64,000 nucleotides of DNA from SCTG01 sp964384595 (GTDB lineage Bacteria > Nitrospirota > Nitrospiria > Nitrospirales > NS-4). Of this stretch, positions 37,132-46,232 are shown in pieces. Where the stretch lies: positions 4,597 through 68,596 of the forward strand of contig CAYLLY010000004.1 of NCBI GenBank assembly GCA_964384595.1, read 5' to 3'. How positions within the stretch are numbered: the first letter of the stretch is position 1; the number at the start of each line of letters is the position of its first letter. The notes below the pieces were generated by a model. That model made no database searches. It saw only the letters and a program-made list of their open reading frames with translations, and was not told the DNA's origin. The position numbers were made by a program, and so were the translations under genes.

Positions 37132-38393
37132 GGCGTGGCGTTCGATCCCGACGGACGAACCACACGAAAGGCGAGCGCGGCCAGAATCATCAGGCCGTAG
37201 GTCTTGATCCCGCCCAGAAGAACCGCGGGCCCCGTCGCAATGAGCGGATGCGCATAGTAGTCATCGATGCCGCCGATCAGGAGCACGGCGACGGCGATCC
37301 ACGGAATCAGCGCGACCTGCCGGTGGGGTCCCAGGGCCCGCTCGAGCAGGACCGCCAGCGGGATGAACGTGAACACCAAATGGTTGATCGTCGTGTTCGG
37401 CGTCGCGAGGAGAAGCGCCGCGGAGAGGAACGCGATCTCCGCAACCATCCGGCCGGGAGCGACCTGCCCCGTCGGACGGAGAACGGCAAACGCCGCCGCC
37501 AGCAATCCGAACGAGGCCGCCTGCCCGATGAATCGCCAGAAATCGGCCGGAACGGCATCCAAGAGGCCCGCGCCGGTGTTTATCATCAGGCCCGATAGTG
37601 AATGATTCCCTAATCCGGCAAAGGCCCGGGCATACTGGGGAGCCACCAGAGTTGCATACTGAACAGTGGCATCCCACCCCGCCAAAGGGAGGGCGATCAG
37701 CGTACAGGCCATCGCCGTGCCCGCACCCCACGCACAGGCCCGCCATTCCTTCCGCCAGGCAAGATACAGAATGAACAAAGCGGGATGGACACGAAGCGCC
37801 GCAGCGAGGCCGATTGCGACTCCGGCCATGGCGGGACGCCCCGCGCGAAGAGCCGCTAAAAACAGGCCGGTGAGGGCCAGAATCAGCAGGTTGATTTGAC
37901 CGAGCCCCAAGGAATTCTCCAAGGGTTCAGACACGAGGGCGACACTCACGAGGACGAGTCCGGCTTCAAGCGACAACGGGACCGCCCGCCAGAGGCACCA
38001 GCCGGCCACGGCAAGGAATCCGAGGCTCAGCGTTTGCCAGAGCACGGCGGCAGGCTGAAACGAAAGCGCCGTGAACGGACTAAACGCCAAGACCGTAAAT
38101 GGAGGATAGGAGAATGCGTGGATGTGAACGAAATCATCGTGCGCATGGAGCGTGCCCAGACGCTTCGCCGCCTCAATCAAGACCGCGTTGCGATTCAACC
38201 CGGTTTCGCGATCCAACTGCGGATCATAGAACTCGCCGCCGAAGCGAAAAACATGCGCCGCCGTGTAGACGGCCGCGAAGTCTCGATGTTCTCCCTTGCG
38301 GGCAAGCTGAAGCATGTGGACGGCAAACTGCCCGGTGAGAACCGTGAGCACCACCACCAGCGCGAGGGCGCCACGCGAAACCGGCTGGCTCAC
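37128..38393 (-). CDS. GT87 (DUF2029) polyprenyl-phosphate mannosyltransferase-like membrane protein
   Basis: 421 residues, about 9-10 transmembrane helices. The first loop KGEHRDFAAVYTAAHVF (acidic pair) with FYDPQ, then FSYPPFTVLAF and LGLGQINLLILAL, are the GT87 pattern. The family adds mannose or arabinose-like sugars from polyprenyl-phosphate donors at the outer face of the membrane. The fusion at 30027 carries a second copy of this domain, so two such enzymes probably decorate the glycan after or during export. Confidence 0.8.
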   Translation of the reverse strand: MSQPVSRGALALVVVLTVLTGQFAVHMLQLARKGEHRDFAAVYTAAHVFRFGGEFYDPQLDRETGLNRNAVLIEAAKRLGTLHAHDDFVHIHAFSYPPFTVLAFSPFTALSFQPAAVLWQTLSLGFLAVAGWCLWRAVPLSLEAGLVLVSVALVSEPLENSLGLGQINLLILALTGLFLAALRAGRPAMAGVAIGLAAALRVHPALFILYLAWRKEWRACAWGAGTAMACTLIALPLAGWDATVQYATLVAPQYARAFAGLGNHSLSGLMINTGAGLLDAVPADFWRFIGQAASFGLLAAAFAVLRPTGQVAPGRMVAEIAFLSAALLLATPNTTINHLVFTFIPLAVLLERALGPHRQVALIPWIAVAVLLIGGIDDYYAHPLIATGPAVLLGGIKTYGLMILAALAFRVVRPSGSNATP

Positions 38394-39520
38394 CGACGCT
38401 GTTCCATCGCAAAAGTATACACGCGAAGGGTTCGGACTCCTGCGGCCGCCATGCTTTCGCGTACCGCATAGGTTTGAGCGGCAGCGGCAAGCCGTGCACG
38501 GGCTTGCGCATCCGCCAACAACCGCGCGAGGGTCTCACGGAGCGCAGCCGGATCGGCCGACGGAACCAAGGCGAGACAGGAGCCTCTGGCCTGGACCTCA
38601 CGCACCGTGGGCAGATCAGTCGCCACGACAGGACGCCCCTGGCCCAACGCCCGGTGCAAGGAGTAGGACATGCTGCTGTCTGTGGCATACGGAACGACCA
38701 CCACATCCATGGCTTCCAGCGCAATCGGGACCTCGGCGGGTTCAAGGTAACCGGTCACAACCAGGCGATCACTGATGCCATACCGCGCAGCCGCCTCTGC
38801 CAAATCCCTTCGCATCGTCTCGTGGGCGGGAAGTCTCGGGCCTCCGGCCAGCAGGAGAACTGCTCTGCTCGGGAGCGATGCGACGGCTTCCATCAGGTCG
38901 GAAAACCGTTTCGAGCCCTCCAGAAATCCCAGCACCCCTACCGTCTGGCTGCCGGAGGGAATGCCAACGCGGGCGCGGAAGGCATCGACCTCACCGACTT
39001 GCACCGGGACACGCGAAGGAATGCCGGGGGAGACGACGTGGATTCGATCCGGGGGAAGGCCACGCGCCACTAGACGCTGTTTATGGAAATCCGCATGGAC
39101 GATGACGGCGTCGGCCCGACGAAAGGTTTCGACATCGATCCAGGCGGGGGCGCCCGCCGCATTCGCAAGCCGACTACCCAGGCCGCCGTCGAGACGAGCC
39201 GGCCCTTGGTCCCGAACCGTGTGCGCGGTGAGGACCATCGGCGTCCGGATGCAGGCGAAGAGGATCCGGATCAACAGTGTATAGGTCAGCTGATCGATCC
39301 CCCAAAAACTATATGTATGCTGAATATGAGCGACATCCTGACGGCTGAGGCGCAGGCCGGCAAATACCGGCCGCAGGGGATTGAGGTTGGCGGCGCAGAG
39401 CGGAATGGTCGTGATGTCCGCGTGCACGGCAAGAGTACTGATCAACTCCCGGGTGTAGTCCGCAATACCACATCGGGGCCCGACGGTGGCATACATCCCG
39501 ACACGGAGCCGATCGCTCAT
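38390..39520 (-). CDS. GT4 glycosyltransferase
   Basis: 376 residues. VGMYATVGPRCGIADYTREL at the N-terminus resembles the gene at 34548. The hinge reads VGVLGFLEGSKRFSDLMEAV, and the donor loop VVVPYATDSSMSYSLHRAL lacks a classical Glu-x7-Glu. The two genes may be paralogues within the locus. A 4-nt overlap joins each side. Confidence 0.85.
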   Translation of the reverse strand: MSDRLRVGMYATVGPRCGIADYTRELISTLAVHADITTIPLCAANLNPLRPVFAGLRLSRQDVAHIQHTYSFWGIDQLTYTLLIRILFACIRTPMVLTAHTVRDQGPARLDGGLGSRLANAAGAPAWIDVETFRRADAVIVHADFHKQRLVARGLPPDRIHVVSPGIPSRVPVQVGEVDAFRARVGIPSGSQTVGVLGFLEGSKRFSDLMEAVASLPSRAVLLLAGGPRLPAHETMRRDLAEAAARYGISDRLVVTGYLEPAEVPIALEAMDVVVVPYATDSSMSYSLHRALGQGRPVVATDLPTVREVQARGSCLALVPSADPAALRETLARLLADAQARARLAAAAQTYAVRESMAAAGVRTLRVYTFAMEQRR

Positions 39521-40644
39521 TTTACCAATCCCTTGGCCTCCAGTTCAGCCTTGGCCTGGTCGACACAGTCCACGGCATGCTGCGATTTAGCCCACGCCGC
39601 TAGGTCCAGGATGCCCGTCTCCAATTGAATGGCAGGCGCATACCCCAAGATACGCCTGATCAGCGTGATGTCTCCCACGCAGTGCCGGATATCTCCATCC
39701 CTGAACTTCCCCACGATCTCAGGCGCGCACGGAACTCCCATTACCTCCCCAAGCAAACGCGCGACTGTCGCAATGGACGTGGCACACCCCGTTCCGACGT
39801 TCAGAGCGACATCGGCGACATCGTCCCGTTCCAGCGCCAGGCAAAAGGCCCGCACGATGTCCCGCACGTGAATAAAATCACGACTCTGGCCCCCATCTTC
39901 AAAAAGAAGGGGCCGTTGTCGGTTTAATAAACGAGAGGCAAAGATGGCGGCGGCGCCGGTGTACGGGTTGGACAGCGACTGCCGTGGCCCGTAGACATTG
40001 AATAAGCGCAACGCGACGGCGCCGATTCCATACGCCCGACCGACACTGAGGCACAACTCCTCCTGATCGCGCTTGGTGACGGCATAGACGGAGGTAGGGA
40101 AGAGGGGCTTTTCTTCGTCCGTTGGAACAGGCACGGCGGATTTTCCGCAGGCCGGGCATCGCATTTCCCAATCCCGGGCTTGAAGCTGGCCTGTCGAGCG
40201 CAGCCGCGGAGCGATGGGACCACACTGGGCACACCGGTAGCGCCCTTCTCCGTAAATGGACATGGAAGACGCCACCACGAGTCGCTTGACGCCATGCCCC
40301 CCGTTAACCATGACATCGAGGAGGGTCGCCGTCCCCAGCGCATTCGTTTCCACGTAGGGAGCAATGGCGTACATGGACTGCCCCACCCCAACCGCAGCCG
40401 CGAGATGCACCACGGACCGCACCCCGTTGAGCGCCCGGTCAACCATCGCCCGGTCGGTGACCGATCCATGAAGAAATTCAACCCCGGGGGGAAGTAGCGA
40501 GGGATGCGTGGCACCCGGTCCGTGAACCTGAGGGTCCAGATTATCCAACACCCGGACGGTCAGACCTTGAGCAAGCAGGGATTCAACCAGGTGGGAGCCT
40601 ATGAATCCAGCTCCACCCGTCACTAAAACAGGTTGCGGGATCAT
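39517..40644 (-). CDS. Extended-SDR nucleotide-sugar epimerase/dehydratase with a zinc-ribbon-like insert
   Basis: 375 residues from ATG 40644, which overlaps the upstream stop by 4 nt. VLVTGGAGFIGSHLVE binds NAD; Tyr187-x-x-x-Lys191 (SVYAVTKRDQ) and VASSMSIYG are catalytic. Between the Ser-x-Tyr region and the catalytic Tyr lies an insert of about 45 residues with C138-x2-C141 and C163-x2-C166, which should bind one Zn. Similar inserts are known to me from proteins annotated as dTDP-L-rhamnose 4-epimerases. The product is probably a 6-deoxyhexose or related nucleotide sugar; this is inference. Confidence 0.82.
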   Translation of the reverse strand: MIPQPVLVTGGAGFIGSHLVESLLAQGLTVRVLDNLDPQVHGPGATHPSLLPPGVEFLHGSVTDRAMVDRALNGVRSVVHLAAAVGVGQSMYAIAPYVETNALGTATLLDVMVNGGHGVKRLVVASSMSIYGEGRYRCAQCGPIAPRLRSTGQLQARDWEMRCPACGKSAVPVPTDEEKPLFPTSVYAVTKRDQEELCLSVGRAYGIGAVALRLFNVYGPRQSLSNPYTGAAAIFASRLLNRQRPLLFEDGGQSRDFIHVRDIVRAFCLALERDDVADVALNVGTGCATSIATVARLLGEVMGVPCAPEIVGKFRDGDIRHCVGDITLIRRILGYAPAIQLETGILDLAAWAKSQHAVDCVDQAKAELEAKGLVK

Positions 40645-41648
40645 GACGGGAACTCCTCTCTGGGGGGCGCGAACCGCTGGATCAACGTTTGATGATCGAG
40701 CACTTGCGTACGCTGAATTTCTCGTCGCGCCACCCATGTGTCCGGCAAGCGTATAAGATTGTATATGAACCCCAGCATCATCGCCAACGCCAGCTTCAGG
40801 TTGCGCCTGGTGACATGCCAGACAATGCGGGCCGACAGATGCGCGGCCAGGCGAGCCGCCGTCGTGAGGGGCAGGCATTTGATCGCGAAGCGCAGGAGGT
40901 TCGCATGATAGCTGACCCGCCGATGAAACCAGAATTTTGGAATCTTCCCGGGTGCAACGCTCTGGATCAAATGATGGTGCTCGTCCCCCGACATGCCGAC
41001 CTTGTGATACAGCCAAGCGTCAGGCACGTACACCGTCCGCCAGCCCCGGCGCCACGCGCGCCAGCACAAATCCGTGTCTTCAAAATCGATGAAAAATGTC
41101 GGGTCGAACCCACCGAGCGCCTCAAAGCGATCCCGCCGCACGAGCAAGCTCCCCGCGCATCCCCATGGAACCTCAACGGGCCCTGGGGCCGGCGCCGTGT
41201 ATTCCGCTGCAAAGGGAGGGATGACGGTGCTCAAGTACCGGCCTGGAACCAACCGGGTCCGCCCATGAATAACCCGGGAGCCGTCCCAGGAAAGCTGCGT
41301 CGGATCCACAGCAAAAAGCGAGGGGTCTTTTCCCAGAACATGCACCAGCCTGGACACACAGTCCGGCGGGAATTTCATGTCGTTGTTGACGATGAAAAGA
41401 CAGTCCCCTGTGGCCTCCTTCGCCGCCAGGTTGTTGGCTCTGGAGAATCCCAGATTGCGGCCCAACGGCAGCCAACGAACATGGTATGACGCCGCCACGG
41501 ACGCGCTGTCATCAATACTGCCATTATCCACGACGAGTATTTCGAGCGCAGGCCAGTCCTGCGCGCGAAGGCTGCTCAGGCAGTCCGGCAACAGATGCGC
41601 CCCATTGTAGTTGAGGACGATCGCGGTGATGCGCGGGCTTTCCGTCAC
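40641..41648 (-). CDS. GT2 rhamnosyltransferase-like glycosyltransferase
   Basis: 335 residues from GTG 41648. ITAIVLNYNGAHLLPDCLSS, VVDNGSIDDSASV, RNLGFSRANN, NNDMKFPPDC and GGFDPTFFIDFEDTDLCWR mark a WbbL-like GT2 with the metal-binding Asp-x-Asp replaced by Asn-Asn-Asp, common in that subfamily. The C-terminal tail includes a hydrophobic segment (LALAMMLGFIYNLI) that could sit on the membrane. GTG 41648 is chosen because it overlaps the stop of a short upstream ORF as GTGA, as elsewhere in the locus; GTG 41705 is an alternative. Confidence 0.83.
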   Translation of the reverse strand: MTESPRITAIVLNYNGAHLLPDCLSSLRAQDWPALEILVVDNGSIDDSASVAASYHVRWLPLGRNLGFSRANNLAAKEATGDCLFIVNNDMKFPPDCVSRLVHVLGKDPSLFAVDPTQLSWDGSRVIHGRTRLVPGRYLSTVIPPFAAEYTAPAPGPVEVPWGCAGSLLVRRDRFEALGGFDPTFFIDFEDTDLCWRAWRRGWRTVYVPDAWLYHKVGMSGDEHHHLIQSVAPGKIPKFWFHRRVSYHANLLRFAIKCLPLTTAARLAAHLSARIVWHVTRRNLKLALAMMLGFIYNLIRLPDTWVARREIQRTQVLDHQTLIQRFAPPREEFPS

Positions 41649-41722
41649 GCCATGCACTCGATGGCCACAATGACGACGGACTGACTGCCACGCCTGGCAA
41701 GACACTGCGAAGCCGGTCTCAT
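41645..41722 (-). CDS. Possible 25-aa leader ORF coupled to the GT2 gene
   Basis: In the roughly 130-bp gap between the methyltransferase stop and the GT2 start, an ATG at 41722 with AGAGG about 4 nt upstream opens a 25-codon frame. Its TGA (41645-41647) overlaps the GTG at 41648 as GTGA. The peptide (MRPASQCLARRG, then a hydrophobic Val/Ile stretch) is not recognised. It may simply allow ribosomes to reach the GTG start. The rest of the gap (41723-41777) shows nothing else. Confidence 0.3.
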   Translation of the reverse strand: MRPASQCLARRGSQSVVIVAIECMA

Positions 41723-41777
41723 CCCGCCTCTTTGCCCGGTCTGGCCGTTATCAGAATATCCATCGCCGACGGCAACT

Positions 41778-42605
41778 TCACTCCCCTCGAGCTGATTCGA
41801 TGCCGCCTTCAACGCGAACAGCCCGGACCACGCAGGTATCGCGAAGCGACGGCCAGAGAATCCTGGCAGGCCAGAGCAGTGCGCGCAATACGCGTCGGAT
41901 GAGCGAGATACCGACCGCCACTTGATCAATGAAGGTGCGCCGAACCACCTGGAACCCGGACGCTTCAAGAAGCGAGACCAGTTCGGCCATGGTGTAGAGC
42001 CGCAGGTGTCCATAGGTGCCGTCGATGACCCTCAAAGGACTTTGTTGGGGAGAATGGCCCCGCAGCAGGAGTTCCCGGTTGGTCCATGCCGCCAGGTTAG
42101 GGGTCGTCAGGACCAGCACCCCGTGCGGCGCCAGAATTCTACTGATTTCGGCCAAGGCTGTGGGAACTGCGTGGGGTGGAAGATGCTCGACAACTTCGGC
42201 AAAGACAGCCACGTCGAAGGTCTGTGACCGGAACGGCAGGCCGGAGCCTACGAGATCGGCTGCGACCAACCGGATTCGCTCGTCGGTCAGCCGTGCGCGA
42301 TACTCAGGCAGCCAGACATAGGGGCGCCGCGGATGCTCGACCCCGATCATCTCTGCTTTGGGGAACTGATGCCGGAGGGCACTGGCAAGGGTCAGGTAGC
42401 CGGTGCCGATCTCCAGCAGCCGACGCGGTTCCGGTCCGTCGTCGAGAAGAGCCACCGTCCGGGCGAGGCGAGAAGCCTCCTGCCGTATCAAGACTTCGAC
42501 TCCATGCGCCGCGCATGATTCGATTCCCCATCGATCCCAACCACGGAACATCTTGGTCAGTAAAGCGGCGATCGCGTTCTCGTCCATGCGTCCGCCGGCA
42601 CTCAT
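41778..42605 (-). CDS. Class I SAM-dependent methyltransferase
   Basis: 275 residues from ATG 42605, which overlaps the preceding stop as ATGA; the frame further upstream is rejected. LLEIGTGYLTLASAL is the SAM glycine-rich loop, FDVAVFAEVVEHLPP the post-II acidic motif, and LAPHGVLVLTTPNLAAW motif III. It resembles UbiE/Methyltransf_11 enzymes; in this locus it probably methylates a sugar hydroxyl. The N-terminal half includes an extra helical region not in minimal methyltransferases. Confidence 0.82.
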   Translation of the reverse strand: MSAGGRMDENAIAALLTKMFRGWDRWGIESCAAHGVEVLIRQEASRLARTVALLDDGPEPRRLLEIGTGYLTLASALRHQFPKAEMIGVEHPRRPYVWLPEYRARLTDERIRLVAADLVGSGLPFRSQTFDVAVFAEVVEHLPPHAVPTALAEISRILAPHGVLVLTTPNLAAWTNRELLLRGHSPQQSPLRVIDGTYGHLRLYTMAELVSLLEASGFQVVRRTFIDQVAVGISLIRRVLRALLWPARILWPSLRDTCVVRAVRVEGGIESARGE

Positions 42606-43282
42606 ACTTTGGTCGCGAGCACGGCCCACCCTACCGCATCGCGAATGCCGGCTCGACTCCCGTGCCCGCAGACCCACCCATCCAGCCAGTCGAACAGCCG
42701 ATAGGCAAGCGCCACAAAGACCAGCCGTGTCTTCGGCGGGAGGTTCCACTCGATCGCGTGAAAGACGACGAGAAAGGGTCCGCCCGTCGGGCGGATATCC
42801 TGAATGTGCAACCCGGCCTCCTTGCAGAGATAACGGAGTCCTTCATGAGTGTACCGATAGAAGTCCCCCGGATGATCATGGAGAATACAGTATTGGGGCG
42901 TCGTTAAACAGAGATACCCTCCCGGCCGCAGCACCCTCGCGCATTCCAGAAGCAGGAGAAGGGGGGCCGGCACGTGCTCCAAGGTTTCCATCAACAGAAC
43001 CACGTCTGCAATTTTCTCCTGGAAAGGGAGATGGTGCCCATCGGCCAGGATATCGACGCCACGGCCCGGCTTGATCTCGATCGCAACCCGCTTTCCCTTC
43101 CACAGATCCCCGAATTGAAAAGGTTCAAAGCCGGCGCCCAGGTCTAAGAGGAGTCGTGTCGCTTCGGTGCGCTCGGTGATCAAGCCGAGCATTCGCCGCG
43201 CATGCTGAATCGGATGGTCTGTTCCCCGGCGTACCCATCGGTGGTGGTACCGCAGATATGTCGCTTTCAGCCAACTAAGCAC
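42602..43282 (-). CDS. Class I SAM-dependent methyltransferase
   Basis: 226 residues from GTG 43282, with GGAGG 6 nt upstream. LLLDLGAGFEPFQF binds SAM; LLMETLEHVPAPLL and LRPGGYLCLTTPQYCILHD follow. A His/Tyr-rich stretch (HDHPGDFYRYTHEGLR) is typical of methyltransferases near glycan loci. It is coupled to the next methyltransferase by a 4-nt overlap, so the two probably act in one pathway, perhaps on different positions of the same unit. Confidence 0.82.
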   Translation of the reverse strand: MLSWLKATYLRYHHRWVRRGTDHPIQHARRMLGLITERTEATRLLLDLGAGFEPFQFGDLWKGKRVAIEIKPGRGVDILADGHHLPFQEKIADVVLLMETLEHVPAPLLLLLECARVLRPGGYLCLTTPQYCILHDHPGDFYRYTHEGLRYLCKEAGLHIQDIRPTGGPFLVVFHAIEWNLPPKTRLVFVALAYRLFDWLDGWVCGHGSRAGIRDAVGWAVLATKV

Positions 43283-43300
43283 AAGTGACCTCCATGCACA

Positions 43301-44716
43301 TCATTGCGCGAGTAACCGCTTGACCGTCAGCAGGTCGGCACTACGAAGATATCCGACAAGGAGAAGGCCGGCGCCGTAGGCCAACGCGCCGAGAACAACT
43401 TCCAGGGCCAGCGCGAGGTCCCGGCTTCCCCAAAGGACAACAGCCATGACGGCGGCAGCGACAAGGTATCGCCAGAGCCCTTCATACGACAAGGAAAGAC
43501 CGAACTCCCGCCGTACCATCCTGACCACAAGCGCCAGATTGAGCCATTCGCACGCGACGGTGGCAACCGCCGCGCCCACCGGCCCCCAGCGAGGAATGAG
43601 CGCGACGTTAAGAAGGACGTTGACCGCTACGCTCAAACCGTAGACCCTCGCCAGCGGCAGTACCACATCTGCCGCGAGCAGCGCCTGGTTCGGAATCGTG
43701 ATCCAAAGAAGGGGCAGGCTGCCCAGAATCAACACCTTCAGCACAACCCCGGCCTCGACGAACTCATCCCCGAACAACACCTGCGTCAAAGAATCCGCCA
43801 GGAAAAACGTTCCGATCAGCACGGGCAGACCCAGCACCAGAAGCGGTTTCCAGGTCCCCTCCAACAGATTCCGAATCCCTGGCAGGTCGCGCCCCACCAT
43901 GCTCGCCAAACGGGGGAAGAAGGGACCGCCGATAGACGCTGCCAGAAGGATCACGGCGTCCAGGAACCGGTATGCCGCGGCATACAGGCCGACATCGCGG
44001 GGCTCTCGGAGCCAATGCAGCATGATCATGTCCACCCTGTAATAGAGGGCGTAGCCCAGCATCAACAAGCCGAACGGCAACGCCCGGCGAATCATGGTCC
44101 GGACGTGGACGAAAAGAACAGCCGGCGGAGACGGCGCGCTTCCGGCAAGGAAACGCGCAAAGACCAGCATCAGTCCATTGACGGCAGCCGATGCCGCCAG
44201 CAAACCGAGCGACGCCCCTTCCTGCAGGAGAACCATCACGGTCACTATGGCCACCAGAGCCGATGCCGCCACGCGGTGCACCGAGACCAGATGGAGATCT
44301 TCCCGGGCCGTCAGGGCGACAATCAACGGCGTGGTCGCCGCCGACAACAGCATGGAGAGTGCAGCCAGCCCCATGCACAACATCGTCGTCGTATCGTGGC
44401 CGGCCCCAATCGCCACGCCCATCATCGCCACGCTTCCCAACCCTGACAGAAGCAGCACGGCGCGCCGGAGGCCGGCAACCACCTCTGGTCCACGCGCTGG
44501 CGCCCGGCTGATCTCCCTGATCGCAAAGGTTGCCAACCCGAAATCCGCAACAATTCCGAATGGATAGGCAAACGCCAGCACATAGGCATAGCGGCCCAGT
44601 TCCTGCGCGCCCAGGTATCGCACCACGGCAATGGAAACGGCAAAATTGATGAGCTTGATCAGCGCTTGGGCGGAAACCAGGGCCGTGAGGTTGAATAGAA
44701 GGGTTCCTTGGCGCAC
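43301..44716 (-). CDS. Wzx-like polysaccharide flippase (MATE/MOP superfamily)
   Basis: 471 residues with 12-14 transmembrane helices and the typical N-terminus NLTALVSAQALIKLINFAVS followed by RYLGAQELGRYAYVLAF. It would move undecaprenyl-linked oligosaccharide units across the inner membrane. The GTG at 44716 has only a poor ribosome site. It follows the Wzy-like gene with a 12-bp gap. Confidence 0.88.
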   Translation of the reverse strand: MRQGTLLFNLTALVSAQALIKLINFAVSIAVVRYLGAQELGRYAYVLAFAYPFGIVADFGLATFAIREISRAPARGPEVVAGLRRAVLLLSGLGSVAMMGVAIGAGHDTTTMLCMGLAALSMLLSAATTPLIVALTAREDLHLVSVHRVAASALVAIVTVMVLLQEGASLGLLAASAAVNGLMLVFARFLAGSAPSPPAVLFVHVRTMIRRALPFGLLMLGYALYYRVDMIMLHWLREPRDVGLYAAAYRFLDAVILLAASIGGPFFPRLASMVGRDLPGIRNLLEGTWKPLLVLGLPVLIGTFFLADSLTQVLFGDEFVEAGVVLKVLILGSLPLLWITIPNQALLAADVVLPLARVYGLSVAVNVLLNVALIPRWGPVGAAVATVACEWLNLALVVRMVRREFGLSLSYEGLWRYLVAAAVMAVVLWGSRDLALALEVVLGALAYGAGLLLVGYLRSADLLTVKRLLAQ

Positions 44717-44727
44717 CCGACTTTGCC

Positions 44728-46158
44728 CTACCGATGCGTACCAGAACCACGCAGGACGGGAACAGGCGTCCGCATTCCGTTTCTCGTGCCCTCCACGAGA
44801 TCAGGCTGAGCGGCCTGGCTAATGGTCAAGCCCCTCACCACTAAGGCCGCCACCAACCAAAACGGCTCCATGATCCGGACGATGATAAAAGTATTGGCCC
44901 CAACCGCATGGACAAGCAGACCGAGAAACCCCAGCAGAAACCCCATTGCCAAACCTCGTGGAAAGGGATCTTGGGCCTGCCGGTAAACCGACCATCCCGT
45001 GCGGAACACGGCTCCACTGAGGATGAAGAACGCCACAAGCCCCACCGTCCCCGTCTCGGTCAGAACACGGGGATACATCGCGTCCATAAACGGTCCACCC
45101 GTCACCCCTGCCCCCCAAATGGGGTAGGACTGCCAAAATTGCGCGGCCTGTTGCCACGAACGGAGCCGGTCGGAGGTAGAGGTATCCACTCGGATGGCGC
45201 CGATACGGATCTGCCCCTCTTCCACAGGCTGGGTAAACGTATAGAGGATCCTGTTGGTAACCGCTTCGGGCGCCCACCACGGAGAGGCCAGCAGCACGAT
45301 CAGGATAATAGGAGCAACAACCGGCTTCCGACGCAGCAGGCGCAGGGAAAGAACCAGCACCACCACGGCTGCCGCTAAAAACGACGACCGCGAAAGCGTC
45401 GCGAACAGCCCGATGGCCCCGCAGACCAAAAGCACATAAAGGGGCCATCGCCTCGGTGTAGACCCGGGCACCAAGATAAGCCCGGTGATGACCGACAGCA
45501 TGAAGACGAGATACCCGCCCAACGTATTCGGCTCCCCGGTTTCTCCCTCGAACGGCGCTGATGCTCTCTCTCCGCTTGGGATCTGCGCGATAGCAAATAA
45601 GGAGATCAGAAAGCATACCACGAGACTGGCGATCACCAGGTTTTTGGCCTGCTTCTGGGTCTCCACCGAGCTGACCACCATGAAATAAATGAAGACGTAC
45701 TCGTAGTATTTGAGAATGAAAAAGAAGCCGGTCAACCCTTGCACCCGTCCCTCCAACATGCCAAGCAACGTCGAGCAGACAGCTATCGCAATGTAGAACA
45801 TGATCGGGCCATTCAACGGGGTCCGCATGAACGGACCGCCCTCTTTGAAAAAAGCCCTCTTGGCCAACCACACAAAGCCGATCACTATCAGAAGGATATC
45901 GTCGAACCGAAGCGTGATTCCGCGCCCCTCCGTCGCGGACGTTCCTCCCAGCCCCCCGACCATGAACTCAGGACTGAGAAGCATCGAAAAGACGAGAATA
46001 TACAGACTGGCTGAAGTGGAAAGGAATGCGACAACCAGCAGCAGGAGACCGAAAAAAACCGGAAGGACGTTGGTCGGCTCATTGGTGACAATCAACACGC
46101 CCAAGGCTCCCGCCAGGACGAGAGCAACGAGGATAAGCAGCCCCTTGTTAGCCTCCAT
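44728..46158 (-). CDS. Wzy/WaaL-like O-antigen polymerase or ligase
   Basis: 476 residues, about 11-12 transmembrane helices and one long periplasmic loop (about residues 300-370, with QPVEEGQIRIGAIRVDTSTS and DRLRSWQQAAQFW). The GAGVTGGPF segment after the loop fits Wzy_C/O-antigen ligase proteins. Polymerase versus ligase cannot be decided from sequence; the neighbouring Wzx, Wzc and Wza favour polymerase. GAGG lies 10 nt upstream of the ATG. The 74-bp gap to the kinase gene (46159-46232) carries only a small GGACG/CGTCC hairpin. Confidence 0.85.
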   Translation of the reverse strand: MEANKGLLILVALVLAGALGVLIVTNEPTNVLPVFFGLLLLVVAFLSTSASLYILVFSMLLSPEFMVGGLGGTSATEGRGITLRFDDILLIVIGFVWLAKRAFFKEGGPFMRTPLNGPIMFYIAIAVCSTLLGMLEGRVQGLTGFFFILKYYEYVFIYFMVVSSVETQKQAKNLVIASLVVCFLISLFAIAQIPSGERASAPFEGETGEPNTLGGYLVFMLSVITGLILVPGSTPRRWPLYVLLVCGAIGLFATLSRSSFLAAAVVVLVLSLRLLRRKPVVAPIILIVLLASPWWAPEAVTNRILYTFTQPVEEGQIRIGAIRVDTSTSDRLRSWQQAAQFWQSYPIWGAGVTGGPFMDAMYPRVLTETGTVGLVAFFILSGAVFRTGWSVYRQAQDPFPRGLAMGFLLGFLGLLVHAVGANTFIIVRIMEPFWLVAALVVRGLTISQAAQPDLVEGTRNGMRTPVPVLRGSGTHR

Positions 46159-46232
46159 CGCAGACGTTCCTCAGAGGACGTGCCGACCCGTCCGGGCCCG
46201 AACTGGCGAGAGAGAACGCGTAGCCGCTCCGC

